Positions 46,208-55,418 are shown, numbered from the stretch's first letter. The stretch is 64,000 nucleotides of DNA from Janthinobacterium tructae (GCF_006517255.1 NZ_CP041185.1:5580001-5644000); one strand, 5' to 3'. Numbers and translations: made by a program. Notes: a model not told the origin generated them from the letters alone.

Positions 46208-46234
46208 AAAACCCGCCGCGCGCGGGTTTTTTTT
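46208..46234 (+). terminator. Intrinsic terminator after the dsbA pair
   Basis: AAAACCCGC and GCGGG with a CGCGC loop end in eight T. Confidence 0.85.
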
Positions 46235-46274
46235 CGTGTGCGTATGATGAAGCCACAACCATCCCGGAGGAACG

Positions 46275-47021
46275 ATGAAGGAAGTGATCCTGATTACCGG
46301 CAGCAGCCGCGGCATCGGCGCGGCGACTGCACAGCTGGCGGCGCGCCAGGGCTATGCCGTCTGCATCAACTATGTGCGCGATGCGCAGGCGGCCGAGGAC
46401 CTGTGCGCGCGCATCGTCGCTGGCGGCGGCGAAGCGATCGCCGTGCAGGCCGACGTGGGCGACGCAGCGGACGTGGAACGGCTGTTCGGCGAAGTCGATG
46501 CGCGCCTGGGCACGCTCACGGCGCTGGTCAACAATGTGGGCGTGCTGGAGCAGAAATGCCGGCTGGCCGACATTTCCGTGCAGCGCCTGGAGCGCGTGCT
46601 GCGCACCAACGTGATCAGTTATTTCCTGTGCTGCCAGCAGGCCGTGCGGCGCATGTCGACGGCGAACGGGGGCCAGGGCGGGCGCATCGTGAATGTCTCG
46701 TCGGTGGCCGCGCGCCTCGGCTCCCCGGGCGAATACATCGACTATGCGGCCTCGAAAGGCGCCGTCGATACCTTGACCCTCGGGCTGGCGAAGGAAGTGG
46801 CGGCCGAAGGCATCCGCGTCAATGGTGTGCGGCCCGGCATCATCTATACGGACATCCACGCCTCGGGCGGCGAACCGGGACGGGTGGCGCGCCTGGCGTC
46901 CGGCGTGCCGATGCAGCGCGGCGGCGAGCCGGAAGAAATCGCCGACGCCATCGTGTATCTGCTGGGGCCGGGCGCGACGTATGTGACGGGCAGCATTCTC
47001 GACGTGGCCGGCGGGCGCTGA
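46275..47021 (+). CDS. SDR family oxidoreductase
   Basis: The 248-residue classical short-chain dehydrogenase has the cofactor motif TGSSRGIGAATAQ near residue 8 and NNVG. The catalytic Ser is in NVSSVAA and the YxxxK is in YIDYAASKGA. A GGAGGAACG ribosome-binding site precedes the ATG. Similar proteins are annotated as glucose or 3-oxoacyl-type dehydrogenases; the substrate cannot be assigned. Confidence 0.93.
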   Translation: MKEVILITGSSRGIGAATAQLAARQGYAVCINYVRDAQAAEDLCARIVAGGGEAIAVQADVGDAADVERLFGEVDARLGTLTALVNNVGVLEQKCRLADISVQRLERVLRTNVISYFLCCQQAVRRMSTANGGQGGRIVNVSSVAARLGSPGEYIDYAASKGAVDTLTLGLAKEVAAEGIRVNGVRPGIIYTDIHASGGEPGRVARLASGVPMQRGGEPEEIADAIVYLLGPGATYVTGSILDVAGGR

Positions 47022-47142
47022 TTTTCAAATTCGGCGAGCGATTGCTTCAATTGACAGGCCAATTATCAAGCAGGGCGATTAAATCCAGAATGGCGGTGTG
47101 CCATATGCAGTAGGCACGCCGATCAACCAACCTGGATTTATC

Positions 47143-47679
47143 ATGCCGACCCTTGTTCTTGCCCCCGCCCTCCTGGCCCTGTCGCTGCTGGCCGCCGCGC
47201 CAGCCCATGCCGCCACAGAGTTGCCCATGCCGTCCCACCTGTCCGGCGCCGCTGCCACCGACAAGGTGGTGCTGGCGGCACGCCGCTATGCCGCGTTCTG
47301 GCAGAGCGGCGATGCGGCTCTGGCGCGCCTGGCGCTGGCCGACGATTTTACCGATCGTACCCTGCCCGCCGGCCGCCCGCAGGGGCTGGCGGGCCCGTTG
47401 CAGGCGTCGCAAGTGTTTCACGCGGCCGTGCCGGATTTGCGGGTGGCCATCGAGGACATGCTGGTGGCGGGAAGCCGGGTCAGCCTGCGCCTGCATTTCA
47501 CGGGCAGGTTCACGGGCGTCTTCCCCACGCCGCAGGGCGAGCTGCGCGGCCAGGGACAAGCCATCGACTTTTACGCGTTTGATCTGTACCAGGTCGACGC
47601 GCAGGGGCGCATCAGCGACAACTGGCATCTGGAAGACAATCTGACCCTGCTGCGCCAGCTGGGCGTGCTGCCGCAGTAA
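47143..47679 (+). CDS. Exported SnoaL-like / NTF2-fold protein
   Basis: A 178-residue protein with a signal peptide (LALSLLAAAPAHAA). An NTF2-like fold follows, of the ester/polyketide cyclase type (ARRYAAFWQSGDAALARLAL, DFYAFDLYQVDAQGRI, WHLEDNLTLLRQLG). The GTG at 47098 is too far upstream and lacks a leader, so ATG 47143 was used. The signal peptide argues for a periplasmic role. Function unknown. Confidence 0.85.
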   Translation: MPTLVLAPALLALSLLAAAPAHAATELPMPSHLSGAAATDKVVLAARRYAAFWQSGDAALARLALADDFTDRTLPAGRPQGLAGPLQASQVFHAAVPDLRVAIEDMLVAGSRVSLRLHFTGRFTGVFPTPQGELRGQGQAIDFYAFDLYQVDAQGRISDNWHLEDNLTLLRQLGVLPQ

Positions 47680-47688
47680 TGGCGGCCC

Positions 47689-48603
47689 TCAGGCTTGCGG
47701 CGCGCTGAACTGCCGCAGCAGGAAGTCAGCCAGCAGGGCGACGCGCGGCGGCTGGAAGCGGCTGCGCCGGTACAGCAGATGCAAGGGAACGCTGTCGACA
47801 AAGTAATCGTCGAGCACCGTTTGCAAGCGCCCGGCGCGCAGGTCGTCGCCGATGTCGAGCAGGGATTTGTAGGCATAGCCATGGCCGGCCACGGCCCAGC
47901 GACGGATGATTTCGCCGTCGTTGCTGTGCCAGGTGCCTTGCAGGCGCAAGCCGTGGCGCTTGCCGTTCTCGCGGTAGCGCCATTCCTGCGGCGCGCCGTC
48001 GCCCGCCGTGAGCACCAGGGTAGGCAGCAGCGCCAGGTCGCGCGGCGTGGCCGGCAAGCCCACCCTGGCGGCCAGCGCGGGCGCCACGCACACCACGCGC
48101 CGGCCCGGATGCAGCAGGCGCGCCACCATCTCGCTGTCGGGCAGCTCGCCGTAGCGGATGGCCAGGTCGACCTCGTCCTGCACCAGATTGGCCGTGGCGT
48201 CCGTCAGGGTCAGCGCATGCTGCACCTGCGGGTGCAGCGCGGCAAAGCGGTCGAGCATCGGCAGCAGCAACTGGCGGCCGAAATCGGACGGCGCCGAAAT
48301 GCGCACCAGGCCGCGCACGGCACCAGCGTCCCCGTGCAAGCCGTCTTCCGCCTGCGCCAGCAAGTCCAGCGCCTGTTCGCTGTAGCGGCGGTAGTGCAAA
48401 CCCTCTTGCGTCAAGCGCAGCTGGCGCGTGGTGCGTTCGAACAGCGTGGCGCCCAGCGCCGTTTCCAGGCGCGCGATGGCGGCGCTGGCGGCGGCCGGCG
48501 ACAGGCCATGCTTGCGGCCTGCCGCGGAAAAGCTGCCCAGCACCGCGGCGTCGAGGAACAGGGCGATTTCCGCCAGGCGCCCGGCGCCGCCGCTGCGGCT
48601 CAT
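47689..48603 (-). CDS. LysR family transcriptional regulator at end of efflux operon
   Basis: The 304-residue LysR regulator has an N-terminal winged HTH (AAGRKHGLSPAAASAAIARLE) and a CrgA-like effector domain. The frame stays open through the hlyD gene. The ATG at 48603 overlaps the hlyD TGA (ATGA), so the two are translationally coupled. A regulator as the 3' gene of an efflux operon suggests feedback on the pump or on another promoter. Confidence 0.93.
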   Translation of the reverse strand: MSRSGGAGRLAEIALFLDAAVLGSFSAAGRKHGLSPAAASAAIARLETALGATLFERTTRQLRLTQEGLHYRRYSEQALDLLAQAEDGLHGDAGAVRGLVRISAPSDFGRQLLLPMLDRFAALHPQVQHALTLTDATANLVQDEVDLAIRYGELPDSEMVARLLHPGRRVVCVAPALAARVGLPATPRDLALLPTLVLTAGDGAPQEWRYRENGKRHGLRLQGTWHSNDGEIIRRWAVAGHGYAYKSLLDIGDDLRAGRLQTVLDDYFVDSVPLHLLYRRSRFQPPRVALLADFLLRQFSAPQA

Positions 48604-49508
48604 GCGGGGTGCGCGGCCGCTGGCTTCGGCGCGGGTGTTGATGGGGGCGCCGAGTGGGGCGTGATCACCACGGTGCAGGTGGTGCCGGCCACCAGCAGTT
48701 GCCCCTTCGGCTGCTCGTCGATGTGGATGCGCACGGGCACACGCTGCGCCAGGCGCACCCAGTTGAAGGTGGGATTGACGTCGGCCAGCAGTTCGCGGCC
48801 CGTGGCGGCGTCGCGGTCGGTGATGCCGCGCGCGATGCTTTCGATGTGGCCATGCAGGGTGCCGCCGCTCATCAGATTCATTTCCGCCTTGTCGTCCTGC
48901 GCCAGCATGCCCAGTTTGGTCTCTTCGAAGTAGCCGACGACGTAGTACGAGGCGCTGTCGATGACGGCCAGCTTGGGGGCGCCAACGGCGGCGAAATCGC
49001 CTTTGTGCACGTTCAGGTTGGTCACGTAGCCGCTGACGGGCGCGCGCACGGTGGTGCGCTCCAGGTTCAGTTGCGCCAGCGCGCGCGCGGCCACGGCCGC
49101 CTGCACTTGCGACGAGGCCGAGCTGGCGGCGAAGGCGGCGCTTTCGCGGCTTTCCGTCGAGATGATGCTGGCGTCCAGATTGGCGCGCCGCTGCGCTTCC
49201 TTGCCGCGGCGGCCCATTTCCGTTTTTTGCGTGGCCAGCACGGCGTCGGCCTGCGCCAGCGCGCTGGCGTAGCGTTCCTTGTCGACGACGAACAGCACAT
49301 CGCCTTTTTGTACCACCTGGTTGTCGCGCACCAGCACGTCCGTGACGGTGCCGGCCACGTCGGCGCTGATGTTGACGATGTCGGCCTTGATGCGGCCGTC
49401 GCGCGTCCACGGCGACTCCATGTAGCGGTCCCAGACGGTCTTGCCGATCCACAGGGCTGCGGCCAGGAGCAGTAGGGTGATGGCGTAGCGGGTCAGTTTG
49501 CTTACCAT
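48600..49508 (-). CDS. HlyD family efflux adaptor (AaeA-like)
   Basis: The 302-residue periplasmic adaptor has an N-terminal membrane anchor (LTRYAITLLLLAAALWIG). A biotinyl-lipoyl half motif (DIVNISADVAGTVTDVLV), a coiled-coil hairpin and the beta-barrel strand TTVRAPVSGYVTNLNVHKGD follow. A C-terminal Ala/Pro tail is present. With the FUSC and DUF1656 proteins it matches the p-hydroxybenzoate efflux system AaeA/AaeB/AaeX. Confidence 0.93.
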   Translation of the reverse strand: MVSKLTRYAITLLLLAAALWIGKTVWDRYMESPWTRDGRIKADIVNISADVAGTVTDVLVRDNQVVQKGDVLFVVDKERYASALAQADAVLATQKTEMGRRGKEAQRRANLDASIISTESRESAAFAASSASSQVQAAVAARALAQLNLERTTVRAPVSGYVTNLNVHKGDFAAVGAPKLAVIDSASYYVVGYFEETKLGMLAQDDKAEMNLMSGGTLHGHIESIARGITDRDAATGRELLADVNPTFNWVRLAQRVPVRIHIDEQPKGQLLVAGTTCTVVITPHSAPPSTPAPKPAAAHPA

Positions 49509-49556
49509 GTCGGCAGCCTTTCCTTGATGGGGTTGAACATTTTTTTTATTTGACGA

Positions 49557-49757
49557 TTATTTGTACAGCGATAGAGCCAGCGCGCCGAAGATGGCGATGA
49601 AAATACACAGCCGCGCCAGAGACGGGTGCCACACCATGCGGTACACGCCCAGCCAGCCCAGCACGCGGTCGAGCAGGGTTTGCAGGCCGATGCTGAGGAT
49701 GAACAGGGGCAGCAGGGTAGGAATCAGAATTCCGAACAGGGCGAATTCACGCGGCAT
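49557..49757 (-). CDS. DUF1656 small membrane protein (AaeX-like)
   Basis: A 66-residue protein with two membrane helices. It starts MPREFALFGI, as DUF1656 proteins do. The ATG at 49757 has GGAG 7 bases upstream and lies inside the 3' end of the FUSC gene (11-bp overlap). The family accompanies FUSC pumps and HlyD adaptors. Confidence 0.9.
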   Translation of the reverse strand: MPREFALFGILIPTLLPLFILSIGLQTLLDRVLGWLGVYRMVWHPSLARLCIFIAIFGALALSLYK

Positions 49758-51885
49758 GGTGGTCTCCGGCGCCAGGCGCCATATGGTCAAGCAATGAGGT
49801 GTAGATCGAATGCAGGTCGACCAGCGCTGTCTGCAGGCGCGCGCTGCGTTCGGCGCTTGCTTCGACTTCCGTCTGGGCTGCGCGCACCACGGCGCCCGCC
49901 TGCAAGGTGGCGGCCAGCGCCGCTTGCAGTGCCGTGTCGCTGCGCGTGCGCAGCCAGCCGGCGATGTGCTCCACGCACTGCTGCAGCGCGTGGCGCGTGG
50001 CGCCCGGGCGGGCGGTCGCGATCAGTTCGCGCAGTTCGATCACGGAATGGCCGATTTCCAGCAGGGTCAAGGCCTGGCGCACGACGGCGCGCGTGGCCAC
50101 GCCCGGCGCCGGTCCGGCCGCCGCATTGAGCTGGCTGAGCAGATCGCGCACGCGGTTGTCGAAACGGTGCTTGACTCTTCGCGCCGGCGCCGTGCACGCA
50201 TGCAGCGCTTCGCGCCACAGGGCGCGGCCGATGTGGTCCTTGTGGCCCATCGTGTGCTCGGGCAGCAGTACGGCAAACACGAGGGCGGCCAGCATCAGGC
50301 CGACGATCAGCGCCATGCCCGTGTTCAAAAAGGCCGCGCCATCGACATGCATCACGTTGGTCGGCGCCATCTGCGTGATGAAAGTCGACACGCCCAGGCC
50401 CACGCCCAGCTTGGCGGGATTGGTCATCAGATACAGGCCGACGGCGAGGAACGGTGTAAAACTCAGTACCAGCATGGGGAAGCCGTCGCCGTGCACCAGC
50501 ACGACATACACGCAGACGAGCGACAGCGGCATGGCGATAAAAAAGCCCGTCAGCACTTGCCGGATCATCATGATGGGGCGCGGCGAGGACGAGGCCAGCG
50601 CGCAGAACACGGCCGCCATCAGCATCGCCGTGCTGGCGTAGGGCCAGGCGAGGAAGTAGGCGCCCAGCGCCAGCAGGGCCAGGCTGATGGCCGCGCGCGC
50701 GCCGCTGGCGATGACCAGCGCGGGCGGCGTCTTCGGCGCATACGCCTGCGGCGTGCTGACATCGAGCGGCGTGTCATGTACGAGGCTGAAATACACTTCG
50801 TGAAAGCGGCTCATGTCGCGTGCGAAGCGTTCCAGCAACTCGCACACGGTGTCGAAGTCGATGCGCTGCGCATGCGCGACTGGCGCCGCTTCAATATCTG
50901 TGCGCGCCTGCGTCAGCGCCGTTTGCAGGTGCCGTTGCATGGTGTCGAGCGAGTCTTGCGAAGGCGTCGCCTGCAGCGCCTCGGCGACGATGGCGTACAG
51001 GGGCGTGCACGCCTGCATGACCCGGGTTTCGCCATCGCGCTGCAGACGGTCAAACAGGCGGTGGAAGGTATAGAAGGTGGTCAGCGCCGTCATGAAGGTG
51101 GCGTTGAAGGCGTGCAGCTTGCGGTTTTGCGCACGCACGTGACCCACTTTGCTGGTCACTTCGAACAGCGCGGCCGAGCGGCCCAGTTCCAGCGCCGCCA
51201 CGTCGGCGGCGAACTGCAAATGCGTCAGTTCCACCTGCGCCGGCGTGAGCTTTTGCTGCAGCACGTCCTGGCAAAAGGTGAGAAATTTGCCATAGCGCGC
51301 CTGCACCGTGCGCATCACCTGCGTGCCCTGGTGACGCGGCAGCAGCACGCTGGAGACGACGGCCGAGCAGATGATGCCCAGGCCCACTTCGGCCACGCGC
51401 GTGACGGCCAGCGAGAACACCTGCATCGGTTGCTCGATGGCGGGCAACACGATCATGCAGGCCGTGTAGCCGGCCAGCACGTACACATACGACTGGGCAT
51501 TGCGGTGCAGGGCCGAGCCGCTCGTGCACAGGCCCACCCACAGGGCCAGGCCGGCGAACAGCAGCACGGGCTGCTGCGGGAACAGACCGATCAGGGTCAG
51601 CGCGGCCGCGCATCCCAGCAGGGTGCCGCACAGGCGGTAAAAGCTTTTTTCCAGCACCATGCCGCTGCTGGGCAGGGCCAGGATGATGGTGGTGGTCATC
51701 GCCGTGCTGGGCGAATCAAGGCCCAGGCGGTAGGCCAGCCACAGGGCGCAGAACGCGGCGATGAGGGTCTTGCCGACGTAGATCCAGCGTTCGCCTTCCG
51801 TCTTGCGCCAGTCTTGCAGCGCCAGCGCCAGCCAGTGGGCCGCCCGGCTCAGGGGGCCATATGTAGGTGTTGTGGCTGGCGTCAT
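49747..51885 (-). CDS. FUSC family inner-membrane efflux protein (AaeB-like)
   Basis: The 712-residue protein has two clusters of membrane helices (about residues 25-180 and 385-540), each followed by a cytosolic helical region, the usual FUSC layout. AaeB pumps aromatic carboxylic acids. It begins 10 bp after the marR stop and overlaps the DUF1656 start. Confidence 0.93.
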   Translation of the reverse strand: MTPATTPTYGPLSRAAHWLALALQDWRKTEGERWIYVGKTLIAAFCALWLAYRLGLDSPSTAMTTTIILALPSSGMVLEKSFYRLCGTLLGCAAALTLIGLFPQQPVLLFAGLALWVGLCTSGSALHRNAQSYVYVLAGYTACMIVLPAIEQPMQVFSLAVTRVAEVGLGIICSAVVSSVLLPRHQGTQVMRTVQARYGKFLTFCQDVLQQKLTPAQVELTHLQFAADVAALELGRSAALFEVTSKVGHVRAQNRKLHAFNATFMTALTTFYTFHRLFDRLQRDGETRVMQACTPLYAIVAEALQATPSQDSLDTMQRHLQTALTQARTDIEAAPVAHAQRIDFDTVCELLERFARDMSRFHEVYFSLVHDTPLDVSTPQAYAPKTPPALVIASGARAAISLALLALGAYFLAWPYASTAMLMAAVFCALASSSPRPIMMIRQVLTGFFIAMPLSLVCVYVVLVHGDGFPMLVLSFTPFLAVGLYLMTNPAKLGVGLGVSTFITQMAPTNVMHVDGAAFLNTGMALIVGLMLAALVFAVLLPEHTMGHKDHIGRALWREALHACTAPARRVKHRFDNRVRDLLSQLNAAAGPAPGVATRAVVRQALTLLEIGHSVIELRELIATARPGATRHALQQCVEHIAGWLRTRSDTALQAALAATLQAGAVVRAAQTEVEASAERSARLQTALVDLHSIYTSLLDHMAPGAGDHHAA

Positions 51886-51895
51886 CGATAGGCTA

Positions 51896-52402
51896 TCAGT
51901 TCTGGTTGTTGAGATTATTCAGGTTGCGCAACTGGCGCACGTACAGCTTGTCGAGCACTTGCAGCTCTTCTTGCGTAAAGCCCTCGTACAGGGCCGAGGT
52001 TTCCTGGTACACGTCAGGCAGCGCCGTTTCGATCAGCGTGCGGCCCTTGTCGGTCAGCGAGATCATCACCGAGCGGCGGTCGCCGGGGCGCGTGCCGCGG
52101 TGGATCAGGCCGCGCGTTTCCAGGTCGTTGCAGACGCGCGTCAGGTTGGCCGGCTTTTCATGGCACGCCATGCCCAGGGTGCAGGCGTTCGAGGTTTCGT
52201 CATCCGTGCCGTACAGCACGGCGAGCACCATGTAGCTGGCATCGACCAGGTCGTGCTTTTTCAGCGCGGCATTGGTCAGGTCCTTCATGCCTTTTTGAAT
52301 GTGGTACGTCATGCGCAACAGGCGCATCAGTTCCATGGGGAAGCCTGGCATGCGCGTGCGGATGTTTTGCAGCCGCTTGGAGGTGGCGTCAAAAGCGGTC
52401 AT
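51896..52402 (-). CDS. MarR family transcriptional regulator
   Basis: The 168-residue winged HTH protein has the recognition region CHEKPANLTRVCNDLETRG and the wing RPGDRRSVMISLTDKGR. A strong AAGGA box before ATG 52402 decides the start. MarR proteins usually repress the drug or aromatic efflux genes they precede and release DNA on binding phenolics, which fits its place ahead of the FUSC gene. Confidence 0.93.
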   Translation of the reverse strand: MTAFDATSKRLQNIRTRMPGFPMELMRLLRMTYHIQKGMKDLTNAALKKHDLVDASYMVLAVLYGTDDETSNACTLGMACHEKPANLTRVCNDLETRGLIHRGTRPGDRRSVMISLTDKGRTLIETALPDVYQETSALYEGFTQEELQVLDKLYVRQLRNLNNLNNQN

Positions 52403-52474
52403 GTCAATTCCTTCATGTGTGAATAAAGCTCCGATTGTATCTTGTTGAGCCATGGCAATACCAGGATTGCAACA

Positions 52475-53887
52475 CTAGATGCCGCCTCCTAACGCATTCA
52501 TCAAGGAAACGTACAGATCCAGTTCGCGTGCGCCATTTTGCGCCTGCTGTTGTTCTTCCGCCAGCAGTGCCACTTGCGTGTTGAGCATGGCGATGGCGTC
52601 GCTCATGCCCGCTGTGTAGGCCTTTTCCGCCAGGTCGCGTGCGCGCTGCGCCGTGGCCAGCGCCTGCACGGTCAGCTGGTGCTGCTTTGCCAGCGATTGG
52701 GCACGGGTGACGGCGTTGGCCACGTCCGACATGGCGTTGATGACGGTGGCGTTGTACTGCTCCACCGCGCCGTCGTACACGGCCGTCTGGCTGCCCAGCT
52801 GGGCGCGCAGGCGGGCGCCGGCAAAGATGGGCAGGCTCAGCGCGGGCGAGATGCCGCGGATGTCCGAGTTGGCGTCCAGAAAATGGCTGAAACCGAATGC
52901 CTGGAAGCCGGCAAAGGCCACCAGGTTGACGTTCGGGTAAAACTCGGCCTTGGCAGCGTCGATGCGCTGCGCCGCCGCTTCGACTCTCCAGCGCTGGGCG
53001 GCGATGTCGGGGCGGCGGCCGATCAGGTCGGCCGGCAGGGCGGCGGGAATGGCCAGCGGCTGGTCCAGGCGCAGCACGGGACGCGTGAGCGCCGCACTGG
53101 CGCCCGGACCCTTGCCCGCCAGAGCGGCCAGCTGGTTGCGCAGCAGGGCCAGCGACTCGGCCGACTGTTCCAGCTGGCGGCGGCCGGCCGGCAGGGTGGT
53201 TTCGATTTGCGCCACGTCGATATCGGTGCCGATGCCGGCCGCCTTGCGCTGGCGCGTGATGTCGAGGATGCGCGCGCGCTGCGCCAGGCTGCGTTCGATC
53301 ACGTCCTGCACCCGGAACTCATACGACAGCTGGATGTAGGTGCGCACCAGCGCCGTTTCCAGCGCCAGGCGGGCCATCTGCGATTCGGCCGACGCCAGTT
53401 GCACGTCGCCCAGGGCGGCGGACAGGGCGGCGCGGTTGCGGCCCCACAGGTCCAGATCGTACGAAGCGGTGACGGTGGCCTGGTTGCGCCAGGCGTAATT
53501 GCCGGCCAGCGGCGCCGGCGTGCTGCCGTGCTGCGAATACAGTTCGCGGTTGATGGAGACGGATGCGTCGGCCTGCGGGCGGGTCTTGTCTTCAAATGCG
53601 CCGGCCAGCGCCTCGGCCTGGCGCACGCGCGCCTGGGCGCCGCGCAGGGTAGGGCTGTCGGCCAGCGCCTGCTCCATCAAACGGTTCAACTGGGGGTCGT
53701 GCAAGTCTTGCCACCATTGCGCGCGCGGCCATTGTATGGCGGCGCTGGCGGCGGCATCCATGGCCTGGCTACCCTGCAGTTTATTGGCGTCGAGCATGGC
53801 CGATTGCGGCGCGATATGGCCCATGTCGGCGCAAGCGCTCAAGGTAAGGATCAGGCTGGCGGCAAGCAAACGGCGGTGCAGGGACAT
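52475..53887 (-). CDS. Outer-membrane efflux lipoprotein (NodT/TolC family)
   Basis: The 470-residue protein starts with a lipoprotein signal (LTLSAC, lipidated Cys near residue 19). It contains the two repeated outer-membrane factor segments of NodT proteins (MEQALADSPTLRGAQARVRQ and LIGRRPDIAAQRWRVEAA). It makes the outer channel for the FUSC/HlyD system transcribed just downstream, with marR 72 bp after its stop. ATG 53887 is preceded by CGGAG. Confidence 0.94.
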   Translation of the reverse strand: MSLHRRLLAASLILTLSACADMGHIAPQSAMLDANKLQGSQAMDAAASAAIQWPRAQWWQDLHDPQLNRLMEQALADSPTLRGAQARVRQAEALAGAFEDKTRPQADASVSINRELYSQHGSTPAPLAGNYAWRNQATVTASYDLDLWGRNRAALSAALGDVQLASAESQMARLALETALVRTYIQLSYEFRVQDVIERSLAQRARILDITRQRKAAGIGTDIDVAQIETTLPAGRRQLEQSAESLALLRNQLAALAGKGPGASAALTRPVLRLDQPLAIPAALPADLIGRRPDIAAQRWRVEAAAQRIDAAKAEFYPNVNLVAFAGFQAFGFSHFLDANSDIRGISPALSLPIFAGARLRAQLGSQTAVYDGAVEQYNATVINAMSDVANAVTRAQSLAKQHQLTVQALATAQRARDLAEKAYTAGMSDAIAMLNTQVALLAEEQQQAQNGARELDLYVSLMNALGGGI

Positions 53888-54011
53888 GCAGGGACTCCGG
53901 GACAGATCGTGTAGGGGGGGATGCTGACAGCTCGCCGCGGGAGCTTCGGGAGTGGCCCGAGTGCTGCGCCGCAACTGAGTTGTTACTGACTGAAACCGGC
54001 TGACTGGTTTC

Positions 54012-54326
54012 TTATTTCACGACGTGCTTGGTCGTTTGCGCGACATCAAAGTCCGCTTCCGTTTGCGGGATCAGGCCAGCCTTGCGGGCGGCGTAGAACT
54101 CGGCCATGACTTGTTCGCGTGTCACTTTGCTGGCGGCGGTGGCCGGCATTTTCGGGTAGTCGACTTCGCTGGTGGCGATTTCGCCGGCATTGCGGGCACG
54201 GATGTATTCGGCCGTGACGTCGGCGCGCGTGAGTTGCGCGCTGGTGGCAGGCGCGGCGCTTTGGGCGAAAGCCGAGGTAGCGGTGGTGATGGCAAACAAT
54301 GCTGCGATGAGTGATTTGGCTTGCAT
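54012..54326 (-). CDS. DUF4148 domain-containing exported protein
   Basis: A 104-residue protein with a signal peptide (cleavage after SAFAQ). Its DUF4148 core contains two similar halves, LTRADVTAEYIRARNAGEI and VTREQVMAEFYAARKAGLI, 37 residues apart, an internal duplication. GGAG precedes the ATG. DUF4148 proteins are small periplasmic proteins of betaproteobacteria without known function. Confidence 0.88.
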   Translation of the reverse strand: MQAKSLIAALFAITTATSAFAQSAAPATSAQLTRADVTAEYIRARNAGEIATSEVDYPKMPATAASKVTREQVMAEFYAARKAGLIPQTEADFDVAQTTKHVVK

Positions 54327-54611
54327 GATAAAACTCCAATATGTGCATGATGGCTGGGTGAATGGGCCGGCTCGCCACGTACCGGTCGGTTCGGCGGCAA
54401 GGCGCTGGTGGGCGCCGTGCCGCCGATGAAGCAGTTTCTGGATGAGAAGATGCTTACTTGAATTAACTATAGCAATGAATAGTACATTTGTGAAGTAATT
54501 TCTGAAAATAGTTGTGCGACGCCGCAATTCCCCTGAGGAGGTGCCGTGCAGGCGTGCGCCGCTGGCCGGTCCAGGGGAGTAAGCTGGTTTTTTAATCAAC
54601 GGGAGTCAGCC

Positions 54612-54947
54612 ATGAGCAGCAGCACACTCGATCCGGACAATTTGCCCGTCACTCCCGACCGCGTGCTGGGCAGCGGTCACGGCAAGGGAGCGCTGGGACC
54701 GAGCGACAGTTCCGACAGCGGCAGCGACATGCAGGGCGTGCCTGGCCAGGATGCGGAAGAGCTCGACAACGACAGCGATGCGGCCGGCACGGGCGAGCGG
54801 GCCGGCGTGGAGCCGCACAACGGGGTAGCCGATGGCGGCGACATCGACGTCGATCATGTGGAAAGCCTGGCGCCAGTGCCGCCGGCAGAGAAGGCTGAGG
54901 ACGAATTGCCTCCACGAAGTACTGTCTCTCCTGCGCCATCAGCGTAA
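54612..54947 (+). CDS. Acidic, probably disordered protein, 111 aa
   Basis: The ATG at 54612 follows GGGAG. The product is very rich in Asp, Glu, Ser, Gly and Pro (DSSDSGSDMQG, AEELDNDSDAAG) and has no hydrophobic core, so it is likely intrinsically disordered. No family recognised. It stands alone upstream of the paralogue-B gene. Confidence 0.65.
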   Translation: MSSSTLDPDNLPVTPDRVLGSGHGKGALGPSDSSDSGSDMQGVPGQDAEELDNDSDAAGTGERAGVEPHNGVADGGDIDVDHVESLAPVPPAEKAEDELPPRSTVSPAPSA

Positions 54948-55013
54948 AATGCAGGCAAGGCGGCGTGCGCGCCGCCACGGCCAGCCGGCCGGCACAGGAT
55001 AGGATGTCAGAGG

Positions 55014-55331
55014 ATGCAAACGCAGATGTCGCAAGAGAAAGAAAAAGACTTGATGTTGATGTACCGCGAGACGCGGCCACGCGAGTTTTTTGGCGTAAAA
55101 AGTAACACCAATCACCTGGCCTGGAGTGCGCTCGTGGTGTTGCTGGCGCTGGCGTTCTGGCTCGTCGTGGCCCTGGCGGCGGCGGAGAACCAGCGTTATG
55201 CCCTGGCAACGAAGGCGTGCCAGGATCGCGTCTTCCCTGCCGAAATCGACACGTCTTGCCTGAAGCAGGTCAAGTCGCGCGATCACTGGTGGCAGCATGT
55301 GGGCCATGCGCTGGTGCGCATGGGCGCCTGA
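55014..55331 (+). CDS. Small single-pass membrane protein, two conserved Cys (paralogue B)
   Basis: Residues 35-105 align without gaps with the dsbA-linked protein at 45970-46194 (33 of 71 identical). They share ENQR, AC, D, CL and HWWQH. An N-terminal charged segment of about 34 residues (MSQEKEKDLMLMYRETR) is unique to this copy. One membrane helix (ALVVLLALAFWLVVALAA) follows. The start is uncertain: ATG 55014 touches AGAGG, and ATG 55026 or 55053 are alternatives. DUF2244 follows 87 bp later. Confidence 0.72.
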   Translation: MQTQMSQEKEKDLMLMYRETRPREFFGVKSNTNHLAWSALVVLLALAFWLVVALAAAENQRYALATKACQDRVFPAEIDTSCLKQVKSRDHWWQHVGHALVRMGA

Positions 55332-55418
55332 GCCGGGCGCAAGCTGGCTGAACGACCTGGCGGAACCTGGCGGCGGCGAAGGCCGCTGCGGTGATGGAGC
55401 GATAGTGCGGGAGGCATC

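Noticed and set aside
47689..49452. 587-residue frame that would fuse hlyD antisense-like sequence to LysR
   Set aside because: The first 280 residues are an out-of-frame reading of hlyD; the LysR protein begins at 48603, overlapping the hlyD stop.
53992..54011. GAAACC...GGTTTC inverted repeat as terminator of the DUF4148 gene
   Set aside because: The 6-bp stem is followed by no U-run on the minus strand, so evidence is too weak.
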